A DNA stretch of 64,000 bases from an uncultured Clostridia bacterium (lineage in GTDB: Bacteria > Bacillota > Clostridia > TANB77 > CAG-508), in the NCBI GenBank assembly GCA_934169775.1, contig CAKPOI010000004.1, positions 17,094 to 81,093 on the forward strand, given 5' to 3'. Shown here in pieces: positions 29,217-37,004 of the stretch; positions within the stretch are counted from its first letter, which is position 1; each line of letters starts with the position of its first letter. The notes beneath the pieces were generated by a model, which did no database searches, was not told the DNA's origin, and saw nothing but the letters and a program-made list of their open reading frames with translations. The translations under genes were made by a program, and so were the position numbers.

Positions 29217-29244
29217 ATTATATCACATTTTTTTGGTTTTTCAA
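29217..29244 (-). promoter_or_regulatory. Promoter of the T-box/ileS transcript
   Basis: TTGAAA (29239-29244), a 16-bp spacer and TATAAT (29217-29222). Nothing further is seen from 29245 to the sortase start. Confidence 0.7.
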
Positions 29245-29503
29245 GGGATTTTTATATTTTTTTCTTACAGCTTGTTAGTTTTTACATTTTTTGGTGATTT
29301 TTTGCTTTTTATATTGTATTTCTTGGTATAATAATATTTCTGTGTTGCTATATTCTAATTTTTTATTTCTACTTATGGTTTTATTTTTTTCTACTACTTT
29401 TTTTGCATAAAAAAATTATAATTTCACATATTAAATTTATAATAACTTTTAAAAGATTTTATTTCAGCTGATTCTGTACTTGTAGGAAGGAATGGTATTA
29501 AAT

Positions 29504-30184
29504 ATGAATCAAATTTTAATGAGTAATAATGATGATAAAAATAATTATGCAGAAAATTTTGATGAAGATATAAAGAATAAGGTTTCTTTAAAATATAATG
29601 CAAAAAGGCTAAAATATATTTTTGCTTTTTCAATTTGTTTTGTGTTTATACTTCTTTCTTTTTTTGTGTATCATTTATTTATGTTAAATGGAAATAAAAA
29701 AAATAGTAATCTTATTGCTTATAATTATAAGACTTTAAAATTATATGCTAATGATTCTATTTTTATGGATTATAAAGATTTGTCTGATAAAAATTATTAT
29801 TCTGAGAAATTTGTTATTGGTGAGATCAAGATTCCTAGTATTGATATTTCTTATCCTATTTTTTCTGTGCTTGATGATGAGACTTTAAAAGTTTCTCCTT
29901 GTATTTTTTATGGTAAAATGCCTCCTGAAAAGTCTAATTTATGCATTGCTGGGCATAATTATAATAATAGCTCTTTTTTTGGTAATATTTACAAATTAAA
30001 AAAAGAAGATAAAATCTATATTTATGATAATAAAAATCATGAATATGTTTACTCTGTTTTTGCTAATTATGAAGTAAAAACAGATGATTTATCTCCTATT
30101 TTTTATAATAATTTTAGTGAATTAACTTTAGTTACTTGTAATAATTTTAATAATAATCGTATCATTATTAAAGCAAGTTTGTAA
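29504..30184 (+). CDS. Sortase family transpeptidase
   Basis: A 226-residue protein with a cytoplasmic N-terminus, a membrane segment (about 39-60) and a sortase domain. The catalytic triad is visible: His151 in CIAGHNY, Cys212 in LTLVTCNN and Arg219 in NNRIIIKA. Sortases join surface proteins to the wall or build pili by cutting LPxTG-like signals; no obvious substrate is encoded in the window. The ATG at 29504 has AAGGA 12 nt upstream; an alternative ATG at 29492 is too close to it. The gene is monocistronic. Confidence 0.88.
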   Translation: MNQILMSNNDDKNNYAENFDEDIKNKVSLKYNAKRLKYIFAFSICFVFILLSFFVYHLFMLNGNKKNSNLIAYNYKTLKLYANDSIFMDYKDLSDKNYYSEKFVIGEIKIPSIDISYPIFSVLDDETLKVSPCIFYGKMPPEKSNLCIAGHNYNNSSFFGNIYKLKKEDKIYIYDNKNHEYVYSVFANYEVKTDDLSPIFYNNFSELTLVTCNNFNNNRIIIKASL

Positions 30185-30204
30185 TTTTAGAAGTATGTAA
30201 TATT

Positions 30205-30543
30205 TTACATCTTTTTCCATAGCCACTCCATGCTGTCATCTACACTTTTTATACCTTTTTCTTTTGCTTCTATATCATCTACCCATAAGTATCCAAAAAA
30301 AGATATTCCTACAAATATGAAATCTATAGCTAGGCATCTTGATAATACTGGTAGTAAATCTTGATATTCTTTTGGTAATACAAACATATGTATACCATGA
30401 ATAATCAATAGTACTAAACATGCAAATAATGGTATTGCTGCTATATAACTTTTCTTTAATTCTTGTGATAAAAATATTAATAAAATAACTATAACCAACA
30501 TTAATACTAGTGTTAGTGGATTTGATATATCAAAAACAAACAT
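30205..30543 (-). CDS. Small membrane protein of unknown function
   Basis: A 112-residue protein with three hydrophobic segments (about 8-27, 35-54 and 70-88) and a charged, Trp-containing C-terminus (EAKEKGIKSVDDSMEWLWKK). No family is recognised. AAAGGGG lies upstream of the ATG, and a 17-bp-spaced promoter precedes it. Its stop overlaps a short ATGTAA/TTACAT hairpin and it converges with the sortase gene. Confidence 0.6.
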   Translation of the reverse strand: MFVFDISNPLTLVLMLVIVILLIFLSQELKKSYIAAIPLFACLVLLIIHGIHMFVLPKEYQDLLPVLSRCLAIDFIFVGISFFGYLWVDDIEAKEKGIKSVDDSMEWLWKKM

Positions 30544-30584
30544 TATAAAATATCCCCTTTCTCTTTCGTTTCTTTACTATTTAC

Positions 30585-30613
30585 ACTATAACATTTTTTA
30601 TTCTTTCATTCAA
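30585..30613 (-). promoter_or_regulatory. SigA-type promoter of the small membrane gene
   Basis: TTGAAT (30608-30613), a 17-bp spacer and TATAGT (30585-30590). Confidence 0.6.
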
Positions 30614-30682
30614 GTAGTTTTTGTTTACATTTTGGTTTCATTATTGTTTCAAAATAATTACATTAGAATTTTTTATGTATTT

Positions 30683-32047
30683 TTACATCATATTTTTTTC
30701 TATTAATTGTGCCATTTCTTTTGCTTTTTTAGTTATGTCTTGCTGATTTTCTCCTTCTATCATTACTCTTACTAGTGGCTCTGTTCCAGATGGTCTTATT
30801 AAAATTCTTCCATTTCCTGCAAATTCTTTTTCTAGTTCTTTTATTGCTTTTTGAATTTCTTGGTTTTTGTTGTAATCATATTTCTTTTCTGAATTTACTT
30901 TAGCATTTACCAATACTTGTGGATATAGTTTTATTATTTCTGCTAATTCTGAGGCTTTTTTGTTTGATTCTAGTACTGCTTGAATTAGCATTATTGATGT
31001 TAATATTCCATCTCCTGTAGGATTATAATCTAATAAAATAATATGTCCTGATTGTTCTCCTCCTAAATTGTATTCATTTTTTAGCATTTCTTCTAATACA
31101 TATCTGTCTCCTACTTGAGTTTGTTCTAAATTTAATCCATTTTTTTCTGCATATTTGTGTAATCCCAGATTGCTCATTACTGTTGCTACTATTGTATCTT
31201 TTGATAGTTTTCCTTTTTCTTTTAAATAATTAGAAATTATTGCCATGATTTTGTCACCATCAATTAGATTTCCTTTTTCGTCAACAGCTAAACATCTATC
31301 TCCATCTCCATCATATGCAAATCCCATACTTAATTTGTTTTCTACAACATATTTTTGTAGAAATTCTATATGTGTTGAACCACATTTGTCATTTATGTTT
31401 ATTCCATTTGGGTTGTTGTTTATTATTTTGTATCTTATTCCTAATGATGTGAATATTTTTTCTGCTACTTTATATGTTGCTCCATTTGCTGTGTCTATGC
31501 CTATTACAAAGTCTTCTTTGTTTATTTTATCCATGTTTGTGTCAAAGTTTTTTCTAAAAAAATATACATATTCATCTATTAAATCTTCACAGTTTTCATA
31601 TACTCCAATTTTGTCTCTTACTGCTGTTAGTTCTTCAATTTTTCCTGATTCCATTACTTCTTCAATTTCTTCTTCTAATGAATCTGGTATTTTCATTCCT
31701 TTGTTACTAAAGAATTTTATTCCATTAAATTCAAATGTGTTGTGTGATGCTGATATTACAACACTTGCATCTGCTTTTAGTTTTCTTGTTAGATATGCTA
31801 CAGCTGGTGTTGGTATTACACCTAATAATTTTACATTTGCTCCATAACTTAAAAATCCTGCTACCATTGCACTTTCTATTAGTGTTCCTGATAATCTTGT
31901 GTCTCTTCCTATTAAAATTGTTGGTACATGGTCTGTGTGTTTTGATAATACATATGCTCCTGATTTTGCAACTTTATATACCAATTCTGGTGTTAATTCT
32001 GTGTTGGCTATTCTTCTGATTCCATCTGTTCCAAAATATTTTCTCAT
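30683..32047 (-). CDS. glmM: Phosphoglucosamine mutase GlmM
   Basis: A 454-residue enzyme that converts glucosamine-6-phosphate to glucosamine-1-phosphate for UDP-GlcNAc synthesis. KYFGTDGIRR starts the protein, the phosphoserine loop ISASHNTFEFNG holds Ser101, the metal loop is DGDGDRC and the C-terminal phosphate loop is RPSGTEPLVRVM. The ATG at 32047 is preferred over upstream in-frame ATGs that crowd the AAGGG site. It follows the CpsB-type phosphatase gene and feeds the wall and polysaccharide pathways nearby. Confidence 0.95.
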   Translation of the reverse strand: MRKYFGTDGIRRIANTELTPELVYKVAKSGAYVLSKHTDHVPTILIGRDTRLSGTLIESAMVAGFLSYGANVKLLGVIPTPAVAYLTRKLKADASVVISASHNTFEFNGIKFFSNKGMKIPDSLEEEIEEVMESGKIEELTAVRDKIGVYENCEDLIDEYVYFFRKNFDTNMDKINKEDFVIGIDTANGATYKVAEKIFTSLGIRYKIINNNPNGININDKCGSTHIEFLQKYVVENKLSMGFAYDGDGDRCLAVDEKGNLIDGDKIMAIISNYLKEKGKLSKDTIVATVMSNLGLHKYAEKNGLNLEQTQVGDRYVLEEMLKNEYNLGGEQSGHIILLDYNPTGDGILTSIMLIQAVLESNKKASELAEIIKLYPQVLVNAKVNSEKKYDYNKNQEIQKAIKELEKEFAGNGRILIRPSGTEPLVRVMIEGENQQDITKKAKEMAQLIEKNMM

Positions 32048-32080
32048 ATAACTCATTCCCTTCATGACATCCTTTTTTTA

Positions 32081-32142
32081 TATATTAGGACAGTTGCATA
32101 ACTTTCTTTTGAAAATAAAATATTTTTACTTTGTGTTGCTTT
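32081..32142. repeat. Second copy of the 42-bp ileS-leader repeat
   Basis: 32098-32139 matches 28863-28904 at 39 of 42 positions. Weaker similarity extends leftwards (TATATTAGGACAGTTG against TATATTATAGGAAGTTTG), but the right inverted repeat is missing. It lies between the phosphatase gene and glmM. Confidence 0.7.
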
Positions 32143-32148
32143 ATTTTT

Positions 32149-32934
32149 CTAGTAACTTCTTATATACATTTTTATTTTTTCTTTAAATGATAGTTTTGAT
32201 TCATATGGTCTATCTATTTCTATCTTTTTGTTTGCTAATGCTAATTTTGGATTTTTTGTTGTTAGTTCTTCTACTTTGTCTTTGCCTATTATTCCTTCTA
32301 TTTCTGCTAGTGCTTCTCTCATTTTTGGATATATTGTTCCTTGTCTATGTACATCACTTCCTAAAAAATGTATAGAGTGGTTTTCTAGAAGTTTTCTTAC
32401 TATTAGTTGTGATTTTCTTCCATATTGTCCTAATATGCTTCCATAGTTTGCTTGCATATAACATCCTTTTTCTATTAATTCATATACAAATTCTGGCTCC
32501 TTTTGGATAAATTCATATCTCTCTGGATGTGCTATTACTGGTATTAGTTTATTCTCTTGTAATGAATATATGACTTGATATAAATTCATTGGCTCTTCAT
32601 CTAATGGTAAGTCTATTAGTACATAACATGTATTGTTTATTGTTGATGCTTTTCCTTTTTCTAATAATTCCATCATGTTATCTGTTATATATATCTCATT
32701 TGCTAAATATATTTTTATATCTATTCCTTTTGATCTTAAGTTTTCTGTTATTGCATTTACCCACATTTCTCTTTCTGGTGTGTCTGTTTCGTAATATCCT
32801 TCTTTGTAATGTGAAGTTAATACTATTCCTTCAAATCCTGCTTCTTTTGCTTCTTTTATTAGATTGATTGTTTCTTCTATATTTCTAGATCCGTTGTCTA
32901 TGTTTGGTAATATATGTGTATGAAAATCTATCAT
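32149..32934 (-). CDS. CpsB/YwqE-type PHP-family protein-tyrosine phosphatase
   Basis: A 261-residue metal-dependent phosphatase. PHP motifs are present: DFHTHILPNIDNGS at the start, LTSHY, PVIAHPERY and FLGSDVHRQG. Relatives (CpsB, YwqE, Wzb of streptococci) dephosphorylate the bacterial tyrosine kinase that controls capsule export. No matching kinase/adaptor pair is present in the window. It has its own promoter upstream and lies next to glmM, away from the polysaccharide blocks. Confidence 0.88.
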   Translation of the reverse strand: MIDFHTHILPNIDNGSRNIEETINLIKEAKEAGFEGIVLTSHYKEGYYETDTPEREMWVNAITENLRSKGIDIKIYLANEIYITDNMMELLEKGKASTINNTCYVLIDLPLDEEPMNLYQVIYSLQENKLIPVIAHPERYEFIQKEPEFVYELIEKGCYMQANYGSILGQYGRKSQLIVRKLLENHSIHFLGSDVHRQGTIYPKMREALAEIEGIIGKDKVEELTTKNPKLALANKKIEIDRPYESKLSFKEKIKMYIRSY

Positions 32935-32976
32935 CTTTGGTCTTCCCTTTCTTCTTTCTTTTAATGTTACCGTTAT

Positions 32977-33005
32977 AGTATATATGTTTGAAAAAATTTT
33001 TTCAA
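32977..33005 (-). promoter_or_regulatory. SigA-type promoter of the phosphatase gene
   Basis: TTGAAA (33000-33005), a 17-bp spacer and TATACT (32977-32982). The rest of 32935-33274 holds only a decayed palindrome and the next promoter. Confidence 0.65.
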
Positions 33006-33026
33006 TACTTTTTTGAAATTTTTTGA

Positions 33027-33057
33027 GTGTTTTTGGAACCGGACTTAAAAAGTGTCA
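33027..33057. repeat. Decayed GGGGACGGA-type repeat (copy C)
   Basis: GTGTTTTTGGAACCGGACTT and the following bases align with the left arm of copy A with about 8 changes in 31. A GGAGACGAAGCAAAAA block at 33082-33097 matches the TTTTTGCTCCG module of other copies, inverted. Confidence 0.5.
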
Positions 33058-33164
33058 TCTAATTTTGGCTCAATGACTTGGAGACGAAGCAAAAATTATT
33101 AATTTCTTCTTCAAAAACATTGCTTTGTGTTAAAATTTTAGTTTATTTTTCACTTTTTTTATGC

Positions 33165-33170
33165 TATAAT
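33165..33170 (+). promoter_or_regulatory. Extended -10 promoter element
   Basis: TATAAT with an upstream TG (TGCTATAAT), about 105 bp before the HD-domain gene. No good -35 is seen. Confidence 0.5.
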
Positions 33171-33274
33171 TATTTTAGAAACTCATAAGATAAAAGGTAC
33201 ATTAAATTTTCTAAATAATTTATTACTTAAAATTTATTTAAGCTATTCTGTGCCTTTGGAAAGGATCCTCAATT

Positions 33275-33811
33275 ATGGATAATTTGTTAGTTAAAATTGA
33301 AAATGACAAAGATTTTATGAATATTATTAGTGATATAATTGAAAATAAAACAGTACAAGAAATGAAAAATTATAGACAACATTACCAGACTTCATGTTTT
33401 GAACATTGTTTAATTGCTTCTTATTTTTGCTATTTGTATTGTAAAAAACATCATTTAGATTATTTTTCTTGCACTAGAGCTGCTATGCTTCATGATCTTT
33501 TTTTGTATGATTGGAGAAAGCGTCTTAATGGGAGAAAGGGCTTACATGCTTTTACTCATCCTATTACCGCTTATGAAAATGCTAGTAAATTGTTTAATTT
33601 GAATGATAAGGAAAAAGATATTATTTTAAAACATATGTGGCCTGTTACTTTTTTTCGTTTTCCTAAATATAAAGAGAGTTTTGTTTTGACTTTTGTGGAT
33701 AAACGATGTGCTTTAAATGAGGCTGCTTTTCAGCTTCGTAAAAAATTTAGTAATAAAAAAATTCTTCGTTTTGCTTATTTGTTTTTTGGTTTGTTTATTT
33801 TGAAATTGTAA
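33275..33811 (+). CDS. HD-domain phosphohydrolase family protein
   Basis: A 178-residue protein. The metal-binding pattern is present: His in CFEHCLIAS, the HD pair in AAMLHDLFLYDW and a later His in ILKHMWP. The THPITAYENA block and VDKRCALNEA are shared with small clostridial HD proteins of unknown substrate. AAAGGA lies 9 nt upstream of the ATG. It is monocistronic and converges on the ATPase/TOPRIM cassette across a bidirectional terminator. Confidence 0.8.
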   Translation: MDNLLVKIENDKDFMNIISDIIENKTVQEMKNYRQHYQTSCFEHCLIASYFCYLYCKKHHLDYFSCTRAAMLHDLFLYDWRKRLNGRKGLHAFTHPITAYENASKLFNLNDKEKDIILKHMWPVTFFRFPKYKESFVLTFVDKRCALNEAAFQLRKKFSNKKILRFAYLFFGLFILKL

Positions 33812-33839
33812 CTTTGAAAATTAATCAATTATTTTCCAA

Positions 33840-33888
33840 AAAAACTAATAGGGTTATAATAAAAATTATTATATTCCTATTAGTTTTT
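33840..33888. terminator. Strong bidirectional terminator
   Basis: A perfect 13-bp stem AAAAACTAATAGG (33840-33852) / CCTATTAGTTTTT (33876-33888) lies between convergent genes. Confidence 0.88.
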
Positions 33889-33907
33889 ATTAACTTTTTA
33901 TTCTTTT

Positions 33908-34648
33908 TTAATTTTTCAATATTAATTCAAAGTTATAATCACATATAAAAAACACACTTGTATTCAATACATAAATTTGTTTTTCATTTAGTAATAAATT
34001 ATTTTGAATATCTAATACATCAAACTCATTTATTGAATTATATATTTCTTTTATTGATTTTAAATCTTCCAAATTGCTAGTTATATAATTCGCCTTTTTT
34101 ATATTACTAATTATAATCTCATTAAAAACATCTTTAGTAAATTTATTGATTTTTGTGATTTTTGCTTCTTTTCCCACTATTTCTTTATATTTTCCTTTTT
34201 TCACTAATTCAAAATCAACTTTTCTTTTTATATATTCCTCATCTGGAAAACTCTTAAAATGCTTATAAGGTTCTAACATCGGATAATTTATATACAATTT
34301 TCCATTTTCTGTACTTTCTGAAAAATAATCTAACATAAGTTTTATTCTTTCTTCACTATATCTATTATCCTGTGGGTCATAATCAAAAATTAGTATAATA
34401 TCTGAAAATTTTTCATCTAAAATTGGATTATCCGAATCTTTTTCTTTTAGTTTTTGCAATAAATCAATAGAATCCATTTCATCTTCATTTCCTAAAAAGA
34501 CTTTTTCATATAACTCATATATATTAGTTCCATACACATAAATTTCTCGTTCCACTTTTACTTTGTACTCTTGCAATAGCTTTTCTACCAACTCTACTTC
34601 TCTTTTTGCACCTTCAACTATTAATAATATTTTTGTTTTATTAGCCAT
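33908..34648 (-). CDS. TOPRIM-like protein paired with an ABC/AAA-type ATPase
   Basis: A 246-residue protein of no named family that I recognise. It starts with a strand-turn KILLIVEGAKRE holding Glu12, and has ILIFDYDPQD with Asp89, Asp91 and Asp94, the Glu plus DxD layout of TOPRIM nuclease folds. NYPMLEPYKHFKSF follows. The remaining 110 residues are helical and end with FFICDYNFELIL. The ATG at 34648 follows GGGG and overlaps the ATPase stop by 8 nt, so translation is coupled. PARIS AriB, OLD and RloB-like partners are the closest ideas. A nuclease role in phage defence is inferred. Confidence 0.65.
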   Translation of the reverse strand: MANKTKILLIVEGAKREVELVEKLLQEYKVKVEREIYVYGTNIYELYEKVFLGNEDEMDSIDLLQKLKEKDSDNPILDEKFSDIILIFDYDPQDNRYSEERIKLMLDYFSESTENGKLYINYPMLEPYKHFKSFPDEEYIKRKVDFELVKKGKYKEIVGKEAKITKINKFTKDVFNEIIISNIKKANYITSNLEDLKSIKEIYNSINEFDVLDIQNNLLLNEKQIYVLNTSVFFICDYNFELILKN

Positions 34649-35729
34649 CAAATTCCCCACTTCTATATAGTTTTTCTAAATTATGTCCCTCTCTTAATTC
34701 TCTATCAGTACTATTGACAATTGATGTTAATCTTTCAGTATTTAATATAAAGAAGCAATCTGGTCTCATAATTCTATTACTTAATAAACTTGTATTATGT
34801 GTTGTAGTTACTGTTTGACAATTATTAATATTTTCTAACATTTTTATTATTTTTTCTGATAGTTCATAATGATAAAATGCATCAAACTCATCTATATACA
34901 AGAAAGCCAATTTTTCTATATTTCTAAGCCATATAAATAACTTTACTAAAGCTTTTGTTCCGCTTGATATAGACGTTATAAAATCTATTGATTTTTTATG
35001 TTGTAAATATATTTCTTTCTTTCCTGTTGGTAAAGTTTTTAATTCTAATTTTTCATTAATATCAAATTTATTCAAAAATCTTTCTAACTCTTTAACCTGA
35101 TTTTTTTCTATTATATCTTCTATATATATATTATTTTTATTTTCCAACAAGTTATTTCCACTTATAAAACTCATTCCAGAAATAAATTCATATAACTTTT
35201 TTAGTATGTTTGATTCATCTAATGGAATATTATTGACTATATAGTTAAGTATACTTACATTATTTTCTAGTGTTTCCCAATTCAATGTTGATGCATTTAT
35301 TAATTCTATATTTCCTAGATTTTTCTTTTTACTAATATGATTATACGTAAATATATGATTTTGATTTATTTCCAATGTTTCAAGTGTTAATCTTGCATCT
35401 TCTCCTTTTTTATATTCATACACAATTTCATTATTATCTATTTCAAAAATATATTTAAATCTTGCTTCTTTTTTATTTGAGTCTGCATTTATATAATTTT
35501 GGTCTAATATTAAAAAATTCGGAATTCTTACAAAATTGTCTTTTATATCCATTAACGCTGTTCCTAAATTAGTCTTTCCTACTGCATTTTTGCCATATAT
35601 TATTATATTATTTAGTTTTTTGTCTTTTACACAATTACTATTAAACTTATAATCTCGTACATCTGAAAAATCTAATGAAACTATATTTTTAAAATTTTTA
35701 TATCCTTCTACTTCAAAATACTTTATCAT
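34641..35729 (-). CDS. AAA15/OLD-like ABC-type ATPase of a two-gene cassette
   Basis: A 362-residue protein with a complete SMC/RecF-like ATPase: N-terminal YKNFKNIVSLDFSD, Walker A GKNAVGKT (46-53), signature SSGT (255-258), Walker B FLYIDEFDAF (276-285) and H-loop His311 in TTTHNTS. No zinc hook or long coiled coil is visible; the middle (about 100-240) is the only insertion. AAAGGAGTGAG precedes the ATG. It has its own promoter, and the downstream TOPRIM-like gene is coupled to it. The architecture fits an abortive-infection sensor ATPase (AriA-like), which is an inference. Confidence 0.8.
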   Translation of the reverse strand: MIKYFEVEGYKNFKNIVSLDFSDVRDYKFNSNCVKDKKLNNIIIYGKNAVGKTNLGTALMDIKDNFVRIPNFLILDQNYINADSNKKEARFKYIFEIDNNEIVYEYKKGEDARLTLETLEINQNHIFTYNHISKKKNLGNIELINASTLNWETLENNVSILNYIVNNIPLDESNILKKLYEFISGMSFISGNNLLENKNNIYIEDIIEKNQVKELERFLNKFDINEKLELKTLPTGKKEIYLQHKKSIDFITSISSGTKALVKLFIWLRNIEKLAFLYIDEFDAFYHYELSEKIIKMLENINNCQTVTTTHNTSLLSNRIMRPDCFFILNTERLTSIVNSTDRELREGHNLEKLYRSGEFDG

Positions 35730-35756
35730 AATCTCACTCCTTTATCGTAATTTTTT

Positions 35757-35799
35757 TACGGATTTATTATATTATATCCTAACCGTATTTATTTTACAA
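35757..35799 (-). promoter_or_regulatory. Promoter of the ATPase/TOPRIM cassette with palindromic operator-like site
   Basis: TTGTAA (35794-35799), a 17-bp spacer and TATAAT (35771-35776). TACGG (35757-35761) and its complement CCGTA (35783-35787) flank the -10. Confidence 0.65.
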
Positions 35800-35836
35800 C
35801 CTTTTTGCAAAATTTTTAATATGTTTTTTAAGATTC

Positions 35837-35879
35837 ATTAAGGACAGAGAAAAAATATATTTTTTACTCTGCCCTTAAT
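35837..35879. terminator. Terminator-like hairpin
   Basis: ATTAAGGACAGAGAAAAAA (35837-35855) pairs with the complement at 35860-35879 with two mismatches, followed by a T-run. It separates the cassette from the SLH gene. Confidence 0.65.
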
Positions 35880-35898
35880 TTTTTTTAATAAATCCAGT

Positions 35899-35929
35899 AA
35901 TGCTTTTTGACTCCGTCCCCAAAAGCATT
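35899..35929. repeat. GGGGACGGA-type repeat (copy D), compact form
   Basis: AATGCTTTT (35899-35907) and AAAAGCATT (35921-35929) form a perfect 9-bp stem with TGACTCCGTCCCC in the loop. It overlaps the SLH-gene stop and may serve as its terminator. Confidence 0.75.
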
Positions 35930-36989
35930 ATTTTATTGATTTGCAATAGTTACTTAACATGGCTGCTGCTTCTGCCCTTGTTGCTGTTCCTTGTGGATTC
36001 AAGTATCCTTTTGATCCATTTATTATTTTGTTTCCTACTGCCCAATTCATTCCCCATTTTGCATAGCTTGAGATTTTATTACTATCTTTAAACCCTGAAA
36101 AATTTGCTATTACAGCTTTATATTTTCCTTTATAGTTACAATATTGATTTAATATTACAGCTAATTGTTCTCTTGTAATTGGGTCATTTGGTCCAAATTT
36201 TCCATTACTATAACCACTTACAATTTTGTTCTTTGCTGCCCATTTTACTGCTATATAATAATATTCATTTGTGTCTTGTACATCTGAAAATTTGCTTGTT
36301 CCTGAGACATATGGTCTATTTTCCATGTTATGTAACATTGTTACTAGCATTCCTCTTGTTACTTTATCATTAGGTGAAAATGTATATGAGTTAGTTCCTG
36401 AAATCATTTTATTTTCATAAGTATATTTTACAGCTGAATAACTCCAGTCATCTTTTGGTACATCTATAAAAGGTATTCCATTTGAATTTTTTACTGTATC
36501 TTTTATTTTGAATGAATTATATACTGCATTTTCATCATTAGCAGATGTTCCATTTGGATCTACTGACATAAATAATAGCATATATGAGTAATTATCTGAT
36601 ATGAAGTGATAACCAATTGTATAAATCGTTGTATTTGATGATGTACTTTGTAATTCTATTTTTACACCTTTGCAGCTATTATGTTCTATTGCTTTTTTAC
36701 TTTTTACTTTATAATTAAGTTTTGTGAATTGATTTGCTAAAAGTTCAATATATGTATCATCTATTACTATAGATTTACTTTCTGCTGATGCTTGTACTGA
36801 TATTGCTTTTCTTGTATCTGATGTTTGCACTAAAATTTTGCTTGATAAATTGTCTATTTCACTATTATAGCTACTTGGCAATGTTATACTAAATGCTTCT
36901 TTGTTATATGTTGCGGCTTTTGATGTAGTAATGTTTAAAATTATAAATGCTACAGCTATTATTGCTGTTATTAAAAATTTCTTTTTCAT
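35928..36989 (-). CDS. Secreted protein with three SLH (S-layer homology) domains
   Basis: A 353-residue protein with a signal peptide (1-25, ending SKA), a unique beta-rich domain (about 28-165) and three SLH domains (about 173-353), seen as FIDVPKDDWSYSAVKY, FSDVQDTNEYYYIAVKW and FSGFKDSNKISSYAKWGM with TRGML, TREQL and TRAEA motifs. SLH domains hold proteins to pyruvylated wall polysaccharide. The adjacent flippase and pyruvyl transferase genes fit this. AGGGGG precedes the ATG. Confidence 0.88.
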   Translation of the reverse strand: MKKKFLITAIIAVAFIILNITTSKAATYNKEAFSITLPSSYNSEIDNLSSKILVQTSDTRKAISVQASAESKSIVIDDTYIELLANQFTKLNYKVKSKKAIEHNSCKGVKIELQSTSSNTTIYTIGYHFISDNYSYMLLFMSVDPNGTSANDENAVYNSFKIKDTVKNSNGIPFIDVPKDDWSYSAVKYTYENKMISGTNSYTFSPNDKVTRGMLVTMLHNMENRPYVSGTSKFSDVQDTNEYYYIAVKWAAKNKIVSGYSNGKFGPNDPITREQLAVILNQYCNYKGKYKAVIANFSGFKDSNKISSYAKWGMNWAVGNKIINGSKGYLNPQGTATRAEAAAMLSNYCKSIK

Positions 36990-37004
36990 TATTATTCCCC
37001 CTAT

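Noticed and set aside
31245..31847. Plus-strand open frame of 200 codons
   Set aside because: Antisense to glmM; no ribosome binding site and hydrophobic junk typical of T-rich strands.
33908..35729. Calling the ATPase/TOPRIM pair PARIS, Gabija or RloAB outright
   Set aside because: Motifs fit the general layout only; the second protein cannot be assigned to DUF4435, UvrD-type GajB or RloB from the sequence alone.
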